NCBI RefSeq assembly: GCF_910594005.1
Contig: NC_057818.1
Coordinates: 53,394,001 to 53,458,000 of the forward strand
DNA length: 64,000 nt
Direction of reading: 5' to 3'
Source: Cervus elaphus
Lineage: Eukaryota > Chordata > Mammalia > Artiodactyla > Cervidae
This document shows positions 1-10,219 of this stretch, piece after piece. How positions within the stretch are numbered: the stretch's first letter is position 1; every line of letters begins with the position of its first letter. The translations under genes and the position numbers were made by a program. Under the pieces are notes generated by a model. The model saw nothing but the letters and a program-made list of their open reading frames with translations. It did no database searches and had not been told where the DNA came from.

Positions 1-48
1 TCGCGGACTCCTGGGTTGTCATGGAATCGCTCCACACGCTGCTGGAAG
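1..48 (-). CDS. EXOC3L2: EXOC3L2 exon 7 (partial, cut by window edge)
   Basis: The acceptor CTCCCACCAG ends at 49. The reading frame continues as SFQQRVERFHDNPGVR to the edge of the window. The donor is not visible. Confidence 0.75.
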
Positions 49-3000
49 CTGGTGGGAGGAGAAAGGGGAAATGGCAGACAGATGGAGCACCGCAGGATAA
101 GGGTCCCTGGCTGGGCAGTCAGCCCTGCAAAACCTGTGATCCCTACAGAGGTGCCCCTGCCCATCTTGATTCACTTTCATCTGTCCTCTCTCTGTTGGAT
201 CCCAGGTCCAGGTGCCCACCCCCCACCCCCAGTCCTCCGTACCTCTGCAGAAACTCCGCCAGCCCTCCTAGGCAACAGTGGGCCATCCGCTCCCCAAACT
301 CCTGGCTGATGCGGGGCGCTCGCTCTGTGTGCTCTTCCAGCAGCTGCGTGGTCCGGGGTGTGAGGAGGGGGTGAGGAGGGTGCCAGGTCCCAGTCTTCCA
401 CCCCACCTGATTCTCCCTCCTCTTCCCCGCCCCATACCTCACACACGTCCTGGGCCAGGTTGCTGGACCAGTCTTCCGTGCTCCCCCAGTGCTCCCCGTC
501 CTCCTGCAGCACTCGAAGCAGGGCTGCCCGTGTCTGAGCCTGGAGGAGGGTAGAGACAGGAGTCAGAACCCCTGGAGCCTCTCCCACCACGATCCCCATA
601 CCTTAGGCCCCAGCAGGTCTGGATTCTACCTGTGAGCTCATCAAGGTAACACCGGAGAGGGGCTGGCCCAGAAAACTGCCCCAGCCTTTTCCATTCCTAA
701 GCCTACAATTTGGTGCCTGATATTAAAGAGTCTGTGGTTTTAAGGCACCTCCATCTAATAGCCAGAGGGCTTGAGGGTTTATTCTCTCATTATCTGATGA
801 TTCTAAGACTCTGCTCGCAGGTTCCACAAAACAGTTTGCTCAGGGTTTCCAAATTCTGTGAGTCAAGAATTCCAAGAATCTGAGGTTCTCAGGTTTACAC
901 ATCTCTGATTCTCTAGTTCTGCGCTGTCTTCAGTTAAGTGAGTCTGAGAATCTAGACTTGTTCTAGCCTAAATTTCAAAGCTTCAAGTTTAGAATCGAAC
1001 TAATTAGAATCAGAATTGCAACTAGAATTAGAGTTGCAAAGATTCTGATTTCTCTGGCTGAGGCAGGGCTGGCTTTTAGACCAGAAACACAGCCGTGGCA
1101 GGGATGGGTGTTTATAGAAGGGCCATTCTGCTTAAGGCCCTGTGTCCGGCCGGTTATTAAGCATGTTTATTTACTATCAGCCCTGTTTATATGCAAAGAT
1201 GTTTTGATGCCCTCTTTCTGCAGAATCCTTGGGTGTGTGAGCTGAGGTCCTGTGACTGACTCTGTCTTGCTGTAAAATTTGAAGTGTCCGAATATATTGA
1301 ACCTTTACTGAGTGTCCCTATGGCTGGCTAGGTGCTTGAGATACACTGAACATGAGACAGAATTGATCAGTATGGGCTTAATTTCTCTCTTTTAGACAAA
1401 ACTCAGAAGTCCATAAAGGGAAAAGGGAGACAGAAATAGGGAAAGGGGGAGGGGAGAGGCCCCCCCCAAGCCCAGTGTAACCCCTCCCTCTCTACAGAGT
1501 GCCTCCCGCTTCCTGATCACCAGTGCCAAGTTCTGGGTACCTTCACGTCTGTGACACATTCATCCTCCAAGCCACGAAGGGTGCCGGGCGACAGAAGGGG
1601 CCCCAGCTCCCCGTTCTCCAGAGCAACCATGTCCACCAGACCTAGGACCTCTCTAGGGGTGGGGGAAAGAGACAGGGGGTCTGTGAGAGCTGGGGCTGGA
1701 CAACTGGGACCCTCCCCACACCCATCCCTTCACCCACTCTGTGTCTGTGACCCGAGCCACTCCCTTCCTCCCTTGGGACCAGCTTTGCTCATCCCTCTAA
1801 GGAAGTCTCTGGAATTGTTGCTCCCTTGGCTCCCGCTCTCTGAGTCAGCTCCCTGATGGATGGTGTCCGGGCAAGACTTGGAGGGATCAAGTCCAGACGT
1901 GACGATTTGGCACGCAAGGTCTCACCCACCAGAGGTTCACAGGACAGGAGCTTCCTTCCACCTCCAGCCCAAGTCCCTCCGGCCCCGCCTGGCAGGCCTC
2001 CCCCGTCAGCCCTCACTCCTGGCTTCTGCCCTTCTGCATGCCCTGGCCTGTGCCATGCCACCACTCCCCCCACACTGTCCTACCACCCCCACACACACCA
2101 GCCTTTGGCTCATCGCATCCCCTCAGCCAGAAGCCCCATCTCCCTGCAAGTCAGACTTAACATCTCGACATCCCAGACTCCCTATTCTGCCTCCCCCTCT
2201 GACGGTTGGCATGAACAGATGGGATGTGGGTTAGGGGTAACTGTTGCCTTACTATTCTTCTGGTGTCAGCACCCTGATTTTGATGAGGAACCACCCACTC
2301 CCTCTCCTTCCAATGTGTGGTTTGGGTGTGGCTGATCCCTTTTCCCTGGAGCCCATAGTGACCCAGTTATTACTAATCATGGTATTCCATCCTCTGCCAC
2401 AAGAATGGAATGTTTTAAGGTCCAAAGGCTCGATGGTTATAAAATTCTAGGACCTGAAGTGTCAATGGTACTCAGGTTCTAGATGCTAAGATTATAGAAT
2501 TCAAGGGGCTAAAACTGTGAAGGATCAACAGTGTCAAAGTTCTAGGATCCAAAGAGGGGATGGGGAATTTCCTGGTGGTCTAGTGGTTAGGACTCTGAGC
2601 TTTCACTGCTGAGGGCGGGTTCAGTCCCTGGTCAGGGATTTAAGATCCCACAAGCCTTACATGGCAGACGGAAAAAACAAAACAAAACACTAAGGTATAG
2701 GACTCAAAGGCTCATTAGTGCCAAGGTTCTCAAGTTGAAAATGTCATCAATTCTAAAGTTCTAAGATTGGAAGAGTCATCGGTGCTAGTGCCCTAGGCTA
2801 GAGCACTGTGAAGGCTAGTGAGCTAGAGCACTGTATGGGTTCTAGAATTCTAAGGGTCAACAGTGCCGAGATTTCAGGAGGACAAGGGTCACTGGTGCTA
2901 AGATTCTCGGATTGGAAGGGTGGGCAGTGCTAACATTCTAAGAGTGCAAATGTTGAGGATTCTAAGGTTCCTGGCTGGTACTAAGGTTCTAGGATCTGAA

Positions 3001-6000
3001 GGCTTCCTGTTGCCGAGTTCTAGCGTGGAAAGCGTGCTGAGCCAGAAGATTCTCGGCCTGTAAATGTCACCAGTGCCGAGTCTGGAAGGGTCGTAGATGT
3101 TCAAGTTCTAGGATTGAAAGTCCAGGGTCCTTAGGGTCTGAAGAGGCCGGGACTGGGCCGGGTGGAGGGAGGGGCGCTGCACGCGACTTCGGGGCAGCTG
3201 ACGGCTGGCCCCCGGCTCACCTGGGGTACACCTGGTTGTGCCAGTGTAGCAGCGCGTAGCGGTCGGCCAGCGGCAGCCTCCGGCGGGCGGCGGCCCCGAT
3301 CCACTCGGCCAGCGCGCCGTGGTAGCCGCGCAGGTAGATGCCGAAGGCGCCCAGGCCGGCTGGGTAGGAGGGCGCCAGGCGGCCCCGCACGACGCCCATG
3401 TCCTCCAGCAGCCGGCCCCGCAGCGCCTCCAACTGCCCGGCCAGGCCCCCGGGCGCCCCGGGCGCCGCCGCCTCCAGGCGCTCCCGGGCCGCGCGCGCCA
3501 CCGCCTCGGCCCAGCGGGCGCGCAGCTTGCGGGCAGCCTCGGGTCCCCGGCGCCCGTCGGCCGCCTCCTCCTGCACCAACACCTGGCCCAGCTGCGCCAC
3601 GGCGCCCGGCCCAGCGCCCGCGCCCAGCCCGGGGCCCGCCAGCGTCTCGCGCACCAGCGCCCACATCTCGCGCTGCAGGGCCTCGTAGAGCAGAGCCACG
3701 TCCCGCGCCCGGCGGCCGCCGCCCGCGCCCTCGGCCTTGGGCGGCCCGGGCGCGCCGCCCCCCGACGACGACAGCTCTTCGGCCTCTAGCTCCAAGATGT
3801 GCTCGTCGGCCCGCGCGAGCTCACGCTGCTGGATCAAGCTCAGGATCTCCAACACTGTGGGCGCAAAGCGGGAGATCAGGGGCTGGAAAACGGGGCGGAA
3901 GGGGGAGAAGAATGGGAAAGGGTGGGAGGCGAGGGGGAGAAAGTTACGGGTGGTGAGGGGATGGGGGCAGACGTGGAGGAGGTCAAGGGAGGAAGGTGAG
4001 GGGAATGGAGAGAATGAGGAGAGGGGTCAGGACTTGGGGCGGGGAGGATGGGGGAGAGAGGATGAAGGAGGGAAAGAGAGAGTCAGGAAACGGAGGAGAC
4101 AGGAGAGGGTTGGGGAGGGAAGAGGGGGTTTGGTGATGGGAGAGGGAGTCTGCATATGGGAAGGAGGTCAAAAGACTAGAGGGTGTCTAATTAGGAAGAG
4201 GATAAGATGAGGGTAGGTGTTGAGGAAGAAGGAAAGGATTAGGGCTTGGGGTAAGGGGTCAGGGCTGGGAAGAGAGTATCAGGTGGTGGGTTAGGATATG
4301 GGGAGGGGTCAGGGGAGCTGAGGGCGGATAGGATAGAAAAAGTGCATCAAGATTTTTTTAAAAAGGCATCAGAGAAAGTGAAGAGGCTGAAGGAGGACAG
4401 TCCCATCCAAGTGAGGGGAGAGATGGGGGCTTGGAGGTGGGAGGAGGATGTGAGGACCAGAGGTGGGGCTTTTGGGGTGCAGACAACTGTGGGGGTGACC
4501 TGGCTCTCTGGTGATTTCACACCCCCCCAGGAGAGGGGAGTCCTCTGAGGGATTGGGAGGCCTCTGAGTGAAAGCAGAAGCAGGGTCCCAGTGGCCCAGG
4601 GTTACCCCCAACACCTCCCCCCACTCCCCTTCCTCCCTGGCAGAGAAACTATTTCCTGGCCAGTGCTATTTCTGCCCATCCGTTTCCAGAAGGCGGGGGC
4701 TCCACTCACCCGCTTTGCACCTCCCTGCAGTGCCCTCCCAGTCCCTAGGGCGCCAGGCTGAAATAGCCTCTGATGCAGGATGTGGAAGGCATCAGAGGAT
4801 GAAGAAAGGGGACTCCGGTGCTGGAGCAACAACGGCTGTCCGTTGGGGGGAGGCCGGGGTGGGGGTTGGGGAATAGAGACAGGGCTGGAGGTGGGGCTGG
4901 ATGAAGGTGGGGATTGGAACAGGGTTGGGGTTGGGGTGGAGTGTCAGGGTTAAGGCTGGAGATGAGGATGGGGTGAAGGTGGGGGTTGGGATGCGGTAGT
5001 TTAGGATGAGAGTGAGGTTGGTACTGGAAATCTGAAGAGGGAGGTGGGAAAGGAATTGAGGGTGATGTGTGGGCTTTGGGGTAAGGATGGGGTTGGAGAT
5101 GAGTTTAGGTGGAAGCTGAGGATGGAAAGAAGGAGGTGAGTTTGAAGAAGTCTGGAGATGAGCTGGGGTTAGGAATGTGGAGAGTTGAAGTTGGAGGTTG
5201 GGGGTTAGGATTGGGACTGAGAGGTTGAGTTTGGGTTAAGGTTGAAAATGGGGGCTGGGAATCTGACTAGAACTGAATGAGGAAGTTGGGGAGGTGAGTG
5301 GGGTTGAAGGGGGACACTGAGATAGACCTGGGGTTGGGGGTTGGGAGTGAGATGGAAGAGGGGAAAGGATTGCACACAGGGACGGGACTGAGGGTGGGAT
5401 GAGAGGAAAGGAACAGGCCACAGCACGGGACTGGGCCGCTTGGTAGTTGTCATGTTGTTGGGCATAGCTCTCAGGTTAAAGACGGCATTTGGAAAAAGGG
5501 ATGGGTTGAGAATAAGTGTGTGGATGTGTCTCAGGGTGGAGACAGATGATGGGGTTGGAATAAGTGTGACTGGAAACCAGAAAGGCACTGGGGAAGACAT
5601 TGGGGTTTGGGGTACTACTAGGGTTGAGGATACAGCTAAAGTGGCATTATGAGTTGAATTGTGTTTGTCCCCCCACCTCAAAAAAAAAAAAAAAAAAAAG
5701 ATATGTGAAGCCCTAAGCCTTAATACCTCAGAATGGGATCTTACTTGGAAATAAGCCATTTGCAGAGGTCATCAAGTTAAAATGGGATCACAGGGTGAGC
5801 CCTGATCCAGTGTGACTGTTGTCTTTATAAGAAGGGAAATTTGGACACCAAGAGTGACAGGCACAGAGGAGAACATGATGTGAAGATAGAGAAGGCCACA
5901 GGCGGATGGAAGGCGGGAGGGATGCAGCTACAAAGCTAGAAACGCCCAGTGAAGTGCCAGAAGTTGGCAGAGACCAGACAGGTCTCAGAGTGGGCATGGC

Positions 6001-7277
6001 CCTGCCAACACCTTGATTTCAGACCCCTTCAACTGCAAGAGAATAAATGTCTGCTGTCTTAAGTCAGCCAGTTTGTGTGCTAACAGGAAACTAACCCAGG
6101 TGGAGGTGGGTTTAGGGGGATGTAGCCGGGAGATGGAGGGAGACATTAGGCATGGGCGTGAGCTTGAAGATGGAACTTGGGCATAAGTGGAAGTAGGGAT
6201 GAAGTTGGAAGGTGGAGACTGGGGCTGGGGGTTTAGGATTGAGGTGGTTAGGGTTGGGGTTCAGAGTGGGATGGAAGAAAAGAAGAGATTGGTGAAGGAG
6301 TAGGTTGAGGTGGGGGTTGGAGTTTGGGGCCAGAACTAGGGCTAAGGATGGGGATGGGGCGGACTGTGGAGGTTAGGGAGGGGTTTAAGGTCAAGGTCAA
6401 ATGTGGATACTTTGAAAGGAGATGGGATTGAGGCTGAATTTGAGAGGAGTAAGGGAAAGAGGATTGAAACTGGAGACAGGGAGGGGGTTGGAGGAGATGA
6501 GACCAGAGTTGGTGATTTGATTGTCTTTGGATGGGGCAAGGTTGAAGGACGCAGGTGGAGAAAGGGACAGATTGGGGCTGGGAGTGGAGATGGGGCTGAA
6601 GCTGGAGCTTGACGATGGAGATTAGGACCGCCGGAGGGACAGGCTGGCCCTGTCCATGGAGGTGGGTGGATGGAAATTGGAGATGTGAATGGCAATGATG
6701 TCACGGGTAGAGACCCTGTGATTCTCCCAGGTCTGGGCAGGGCTCCCAGCTCACCTGACAAGGGCTCTTTCACCTTTGGGGGCTCTGGGACCTTGGGCGG
6801 GGGCTCGGGAGCCGCCTCACCTGCGGGCACCACCCTCTCAGCCAGTGATGCCCGCCGGGGCTTGGGCCCGCGCCCCAGTCTCAGGAAGGCCAGTCTCCGT
6901 GCAGCCTCTCCAGCTGCCTCCTCATCGCCCTGGGCTCGGATCCCCTGAAGCCTGGCCAGGAGGCCGAAGTCTGCTGAGCTCCTGCGAATCCCTGGCGACA
7001 GCACCCGGCCCAGGAAAGAGCGAGGCTGCCCATCCCCGGGGCTGCCTGCCCGCCGGCCGGGGGTTTTGCCCAGCCGGAAGGGGGACAGGCCTGCCAGCTT
7101 CTCCAGGGTGGCTCGGCGACGACATGACGTTCCATTGGGCAGAGCCCCCAGCTCCCCAGCCTCCTCTTCTTCCAGTCCTGAGACTTCCTCAAAGGGGTTC
7201 CGAGAGGACCTCAGAGGCAGTGTCCCTGCCCGGGGCACCTTAGAGTCTGCCACCCCTAGACTCTTCAGGATGGGCAT
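1..7277 (-). CDS. EXOC3L2: EXOC3L2, exocyst complex component 3-like 2 (5' two-thirds of the spliced CDS; 3' end outside window)
   Basis: Sec6/EXOC3-family protein. Family knowledge: EXOC3L2 is linked to exocyst-dependent vesicle traffic and VEGFR2 signalling in endothelium. Six coding exons join in frame (7277-6755, 3854-3221, 1652-1541, 539-438, 343-243, 48-1), about 506 residues before the edge. Residues 1-174 look disordered, with an NPFEE motif at 27-31 and many Pro, Arg and Ser. From about 175 the helical Sec6-like region starts (VLEILSLIQQRELARADEH). Later family-like segments include LENGELGPLLSPGTL and FHDNPGVR. The start is the first ATG after a good acceptor, with A at -3. Exon 2 ends in phase 1 and joins exon 3 without needing an intermediate exon. 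The gene identity rests on these segments plus the neighbouring MARK4 and CKM. EXOC3L4 and TNFAIP2 are paralogues but sit elsewhere in mammals. Missing: all exons 3' of position 1. Confidence 0.9.
243..343 (-). CDS. EXOC3L2: EXOC3L2 exon 6
   Basis: 101 nt. Acceptor CCACGCAG, donor CAGAG|GTACGG. Encodes LLEEHTERAPRISQEFGERM and on to AEFLQ, ending in phase 2. It splices in frame to the next exon to give FLQSFQQRV. Confidence 0.82.
438..539 (-). CDS. EXOC3L2: EXOC3L2 exon 5
   Basis: 102 nt, phase 0 at both ends. Acceptor CCTCCTCCAG, donor GAG|GTATGG. Encodes AQTRAALLRVLQEDGEHW and on to LAQDVCE. Confidence 0.82.
1541..1652 (-). CDS. EXOC3L2: EXOC3L2 exon 4
   Basis: 112 nt, acceptor CCCCTAG, donor AAG|GTACCC. 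It completes the AG-split codon of exon 3 and encodes EVLGLVDMVALENGELGPLL and on to DEC..DVK, a Sec6-family helix pair. The exon ends in phase 0. Confidence 0.82.
2410..3130. repeat. Degenerate ~30-35 bp tandem repeat
   Basis: Variants of a unit with core AGGTTCTAGGATTGGAAG followed by GTCA(A/C)(C/T)(A/G)GTGC recur more than a dozen times on the plus strand (for example near 2450, 2535, 2755, 2855, 2905, 2985 and 3100). Units are strongly diverged. The block is interrupted by the SINE at 2564-2689. Confidence 0.65.
2564..2689 (+). repeat. CHR-type tRNA-derived SINE
   Basis: It begins with the typical head AATTTCCTGGTGGTCTAGTGG, has GGTTCAGTCCCTGGTCAGGG (B-box-like region), and ends in an A-rich tail with CAAAACAAAAC. 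Confidence 0.85.
3221..3854 (-). CDS. EXOC3L2: EXOC3L2 exon 3 (large GC-rich exon, Sec6-like N-terminal helices)
   Basis: The acceptor CGCCCACAG precedes TGTTGGAG and the donor is CAG|GTGAGC; 634 nt. The frame runs from VLEILSLIQQ to HWHNQVYP. It is extremely GC- and CpG-rich, with Ala/Arg/Gly-rich loops between helices. The GTG at 3855-3853 is a split valine codon completed by splicing, not a start codon. Confidence 0.88.
3880..5640. repeat. Purine/G-rich degenerate minisatellite in EXOC3L2 intron 2
   Basis: The plus strand is almost entirely G/A/T with repeated GGGTTGGGG, GGAGATGAGG and GGGATTGGG words. Several clusters of three to four G-runs are predicted G-quadruplex formers (for example 4915-4945 and 5325-5345). 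The same style resumes at 6100-6620. No coding exon is supported inside. Confidence 0.6.
5647..6098 (+). repeat. Probable MaLR/MLT1-type LTR remnant
   Basis: It shows the familiar order GAATTGTGTTTGTCC, ATATGTGAAGCCCTAA, CTTTATAAGAAGG, CACCTTGATTTCAGAC and AATAAATGTCTGCTGTC, with an internal A19 run at 5680-5698. It is inserted in the G-rich intron. Family name from memory, not aligned. Confidence 0.45.
6100..6620. repeat. G-rich degenerate repeat, second block
   Basis: Continues the GGGTTGGGG/GGAGATGGG-type sequence after the LTR-like insertion. It ends shortly before EXOC3L2 exon 2. Confidence 0.5.
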
Positions 7278-7293
7278 TTTGACAGGAGAGGAC
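6755..7293 (-). CDS. EXOC3L2: EXOC3L2 exon 2 (start codon exon)
   Basis: The acceptor CCACCCCCAG lies just above 7293. Sixteen untranslated bases precede the ATG at 7277-7275. 523 coding bases end at a GTGAGC donor in phase 1. It encodes the low-complexity N-terminus, with NPFEE followed by an acidic run and Arg/Ser-rich stretches. Confidence 0.82.
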
Positions 7294-7374
7294 CTGGGGG
7301 TGGGAGGGGGGGAAATGGACCATCGGTATTGTTGGTGACAGGTGGCATTGATGACAGTGCCTTTGTGTACCCAG

Positions 7375-7575
7375 CACTTTGAAGCGTGTGTGCCAAGCAC
7401 TGGTCTGAGCACTTACACACCCCTGCAATCTGCACAACCTCATGAGGTGAGCACTGTCACTATGCCCATTTTGCAGATGAGGAAACTGAGGCTCTTAAGA
7501 GCCTAACGTCCCACGGTGATTCAGGGAGAAAGCTGGGATCCAGACCCAGGCCTGTCCGATTCTAGATCCTGGGTT
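7375..7575 (-). repeat. MIR SINE (antisense)
   Basis: Contains GCACTGGTCTGAGCACTT, CATTTTGCAGATGAGGAAAC and a degenerate TCACACAGC-like segment, the reverse complement of the MIR core. Confidence 0.7.
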
Positions 7576-7784
7576 CTTTCCCCAGAGCACTGGCCTTCAG
7601 ACCCTTCCCCTACCTCACTCCTGCCCTGGGACCCTCCTGTTCCAGGAGGATACAGGCTGAGAGGGGAAGGTCCCCTCCTGCATGGGGACCCAGAGCACAC
7701 CCCACCGTCTACCCTCTCGGGCACCTTCGTCTCCTCCCCATCCGGTCAGTACTCCTGTCATCTCTGCCTCATTCATTCCTCCAG

Positions 7785-8033
7785 CGAACTTTTACTGGGA
7801 AAGATCTAGAGCAAGCCAATCCATAGAGACAGAAAGATTAGTGGTTGCCAGGGACTGGGAGAAAGGGACTGGGGCCTGACCACTTAATAGGTACAGGGTT
7901 TCCTCTTAGAGGGATGGAGATGTTCTGGAATTTGTGGTGATGTTTGACCAACTTTGTGAATACATGAAATGCCACTGAACTATACACTTAAAAATGGTTA
8001 ATATAGTAAATTTAGTGTTGTATAGATTTTACC
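7785..8033 (+). repeat. L1M 3' end fragment
   Basis: GTGGTTGCCAGGGACTGGG, GATGTTCTGGAATTTGTGG and CACTGAACTATACACTTAAA are typical of old L1 3' ends. It runs into a CA-rich tail. Confidence 0.6.
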
Positions 8034-8082
8034 ACACACACACATACATGCACACATGTATACACACACACACGTACACACT
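8031..8082. repeat. (CA)n microsatellite, interrupted
   Basis: CA/TACA/TGCA runs directly follow the L1 tail; probably expanded from it. Confidence 0.9.
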
Positions 8083-8892
8083 TACTCGGTATTTGTATCA
8101 GTCCAGCCCTGTGCAGGCACAGAGGACACAACGGTGGACAAGGCAGACCCAGTCTCTGCCCCTGTGGGGCTGGAAGCTTCCAGAGTCTGGCCTATTCCAT
8201 CTACATCCCTGTCTCCTCCCTCTTCATGGCTCCTACCCTAGTCCAAGCCCCCTCCTTCTTCTCTGCTTCAGCCTCCTCCCTGATCTCCAGCCTCTAGTCC
8301 TCCAGTGCACCTTTGAGGCCGTCGTTAGGGCTCAAACCCGCCCCTCCCCTTCTCTTAACCCTCCATGGCTCCCCAGTGCCCTCAGGACAAAATTCAGGCC
8401 GGCCAGCTGGATCCCTCATCAGCATTATCCCACATTTTCCTCCTCCTTCCTCCAGGCTTCTCTGGGCTTCAGCATCTGCTTCTACATGGAATTCTGTTCT
8501 CCATGGTCCATTCAGGCTTTGGGACCCAGCTCAGATGTCGCCGCCTCCAGGAAGCTCTCCAGGATACCTAGGCTGAATCAGGTGCTCCCCTCCTTGATAT
8601 TCCCACTCTGGGTCATCACTGTCTGGGGATGGGGCTGTGAGCCCCGAGAGGGCTGAGTCAGGACTGTCTGGGTCACCACTGTGTCCTCAGTTCCCAGGGC
8701 GGGCACTCTGGGAATGAATGGGGGCCAAACAGGAAACAAAGGAAGGGGGCAAGGACTTCATTTCTCGTGGGGGAGGAAGAATGATAAGTCAAACCGGAGA
8801 GGTCAGCAAGAAGCAGGCTAGGCAGGGCCTCAGAAGTCACAAGGCAAGGCCTGAGCTTTCTCCCGAGGGCACTGGGGAGTTGTGAAGGGCTC

Positions 8893-9012
8893 TTTTTCCT
8901 TTGTTTTAACTTTTGGCCACATGTGGAACCTCAGTTCCCCAACCAGGGATTGAACCCACACCCCCTGCCTTGGAAGGCAGAGTCTTAACTGCTGAACTGC
9001 TGGGGAAGTTCC
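8893..9012 (-). repeat. CHR-type SINE (antisense)
   Basis: TTTTGGCCACATGTGGAAC, CCAACCAGGGATTGAACCC and GGGGAAGTTCC are the reverse complement of the CHR SINE. Confidence 0.85.
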
Positions 9013-9174
9013 GGAAGGGCACTTCTGAAAACAATGAAATAGTCCAAACATTCAGAAAAGTATAGAAAACAAATTTAATAAACACCCTTGTGCTTATGAT
9101 CCTAGCTTCATCTAATGCAAATATATGCTCTCTTGGGTTCAGTTTTTTGTTTTCTAAAGAAATAAGCATTGCAG

Positions 9175-9545
9175 AGCATTCCCTGGTGGTCCAGTGGTTA
9201 GGGGGCTTCCCAGGTGGCGCTAGTGGTAAAGAACCCGCTTGACAACAAAGGAGATGTGAGTGATGCAGGTTTGACCCCTGGGTCGGGAGGATCCCCTGGA
9301 GGAGGGCATGGCAACCCACTCCAGTGTTATGCCTGGAGAATCCCATGGATAGAGGAGCCTAACAGGCTACAGTCCATAGGGTCGCAAAGGGCTGGACACG
9401 ACTGAAGTGCCTGAGCATGCACCAGTGGTTAGGACTCTGCTTTCACCGCCGAGTGCACAGGTTAGACACAGGTCAGGGAACAAACACTCAAGCGTTGCAA
9501 AAGCACTGAAGCGTCCCACACCCCTCCCTGATGCCGCCCGCTCTA
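9175..9545 (+). repeat. CHR SINE interrupted by Bov-tA
   Basis: The 5' part at 9175-9203 reads GCATTCCCTGGTGGTCCAG. The 3' part resumes at 9422 with CCAGTGGTTAGGACTCTGC. The missing middle is exactly the inserted Bov-tA plus a duplicated target. Confidence 0.8.
9204..9421 (+). repeat. Bov-tA SINE
   Basis: tRNA-like head GGCTTCCCAGGTGGCGCTAG, then GGCAACCCACTCCAG and CAAAGGGCTGGACACGAC. Flanked by the 12-bp target duplication CCAGTGGTTAGG at 9191-9202 and 9422-9433. Confidence 0.92.
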
Positions 9546-10166
9546 GCCCTCTCCCAAGGAAAGCCATCCCTTTGCCTACCCAGACTAGTACCCAGAAATA
9601 GCACATTGCTTTGCGTGGTTTCAAACTCTCTATAAACACAATCTTACTGCATGTATCCCCTGCAACTTGCTTTTTCTTTCCTCACATTTTACATGTGAGA
9701 TTTGTCCATGCCTGTCTCTGTGGCTCTAATTAGTGCTGCATACTGTACTCCACTGTGCAACTATGACAAAATGTGTAAAGTATCAGATGTTCCCACATCC
9801 TCTTCGGGCTAGACACATAGGTTGTTTTCAACTGGGACAGAGTTGGAGCAGGTTAGGGACAGGGTCAAGACGGGGCACAGGATGTAGGGGTGCACAGGGG
9901 CACTGGGAGGAGGCCGATGCTGAAGGGGCCCTGAGCTGGCTGGGCTGTGGGCACGAGCCTCTCCTTTGCTGGTGGTGACCCCACTTCTTTCCTCCCTGAC
10001 TTCAGCCTCTAGACTTTAGCCATTGCCTCTGAAGCCTCCTGTTCCTCAAAACACCATCCTAGCCTCTCTTCAGTCTCGATGGTCCCCGATCCCCACGGGA
10101 GGCAGTCACCATGGCAACCCTTGCCTGGAACCCCTGTGGCTGTGGGCAATTGGTGCCAGCCCCTCC

Positions 10167-10219
10167 ACATACACACACACACAGAGACACACAGACACAC
10201 ACAGACACACACACACACT
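10167..10219. repeat. (CA)n/(CAGA)n microsatellite
   Basis: Runs of ACAC interrupted by AGACAC. Candidate length polymorphism. Confidence 0.92.

Larger units (their letters stand above)
1653..3220 (-). other. EXOC3L2 intron 3, largely degenerate tandem repeat
   Basis: Between exons 4 and 3. It contains a degenerate 30-35 bp repeat (about 2410-3130) split by a CHR SINE. The part at 1660-2400 is C-rich unique sequence without a recognisable gene. Confidence 0.6.
9040..9850. repeat. Old L1 (L1M-like) fragment carrying nested SINEs
   Basis: Flanks at 9040-9174 and about 9590-9850 contain L1M-like text (for example CACATTTTACATGTGAGATTTGTCC). It is split by a CHR SINE that is itself split by a Bov-tA. 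Confidence 0.5.

Noticed and set aside
2410..3130. CRISPR-like array of spaced repeats
   Set aside because: Units are strongly diverged and contiguous, in an intron of a mammalian gene. There are no constant repeats with unique spacers and no cas genes.
3217..3855. EXOC3L2 start codon at 3855
   Set aside because: The codon is GTG, split by an intron with a good acceptor, and upstream coding sequence joins it in frame.
3162..3956. Long plus-strand open frames opposite EXOC3L2 exon 3
   Set aside because: They are Ala/Arg/Pro-rich shadows created by the very high GC of the real minus-strand exon, without splice or start context.
4602..4832. Possible extra EXOC3L2 exon (minus strand) with a GGGTGAGTGG donor-like site
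   Set aside because: Exons 2 and 3 already join in matching phase, and the segment shows no Sec6-family similarity. A rare cassette exon cannot be excluded without RNA data.
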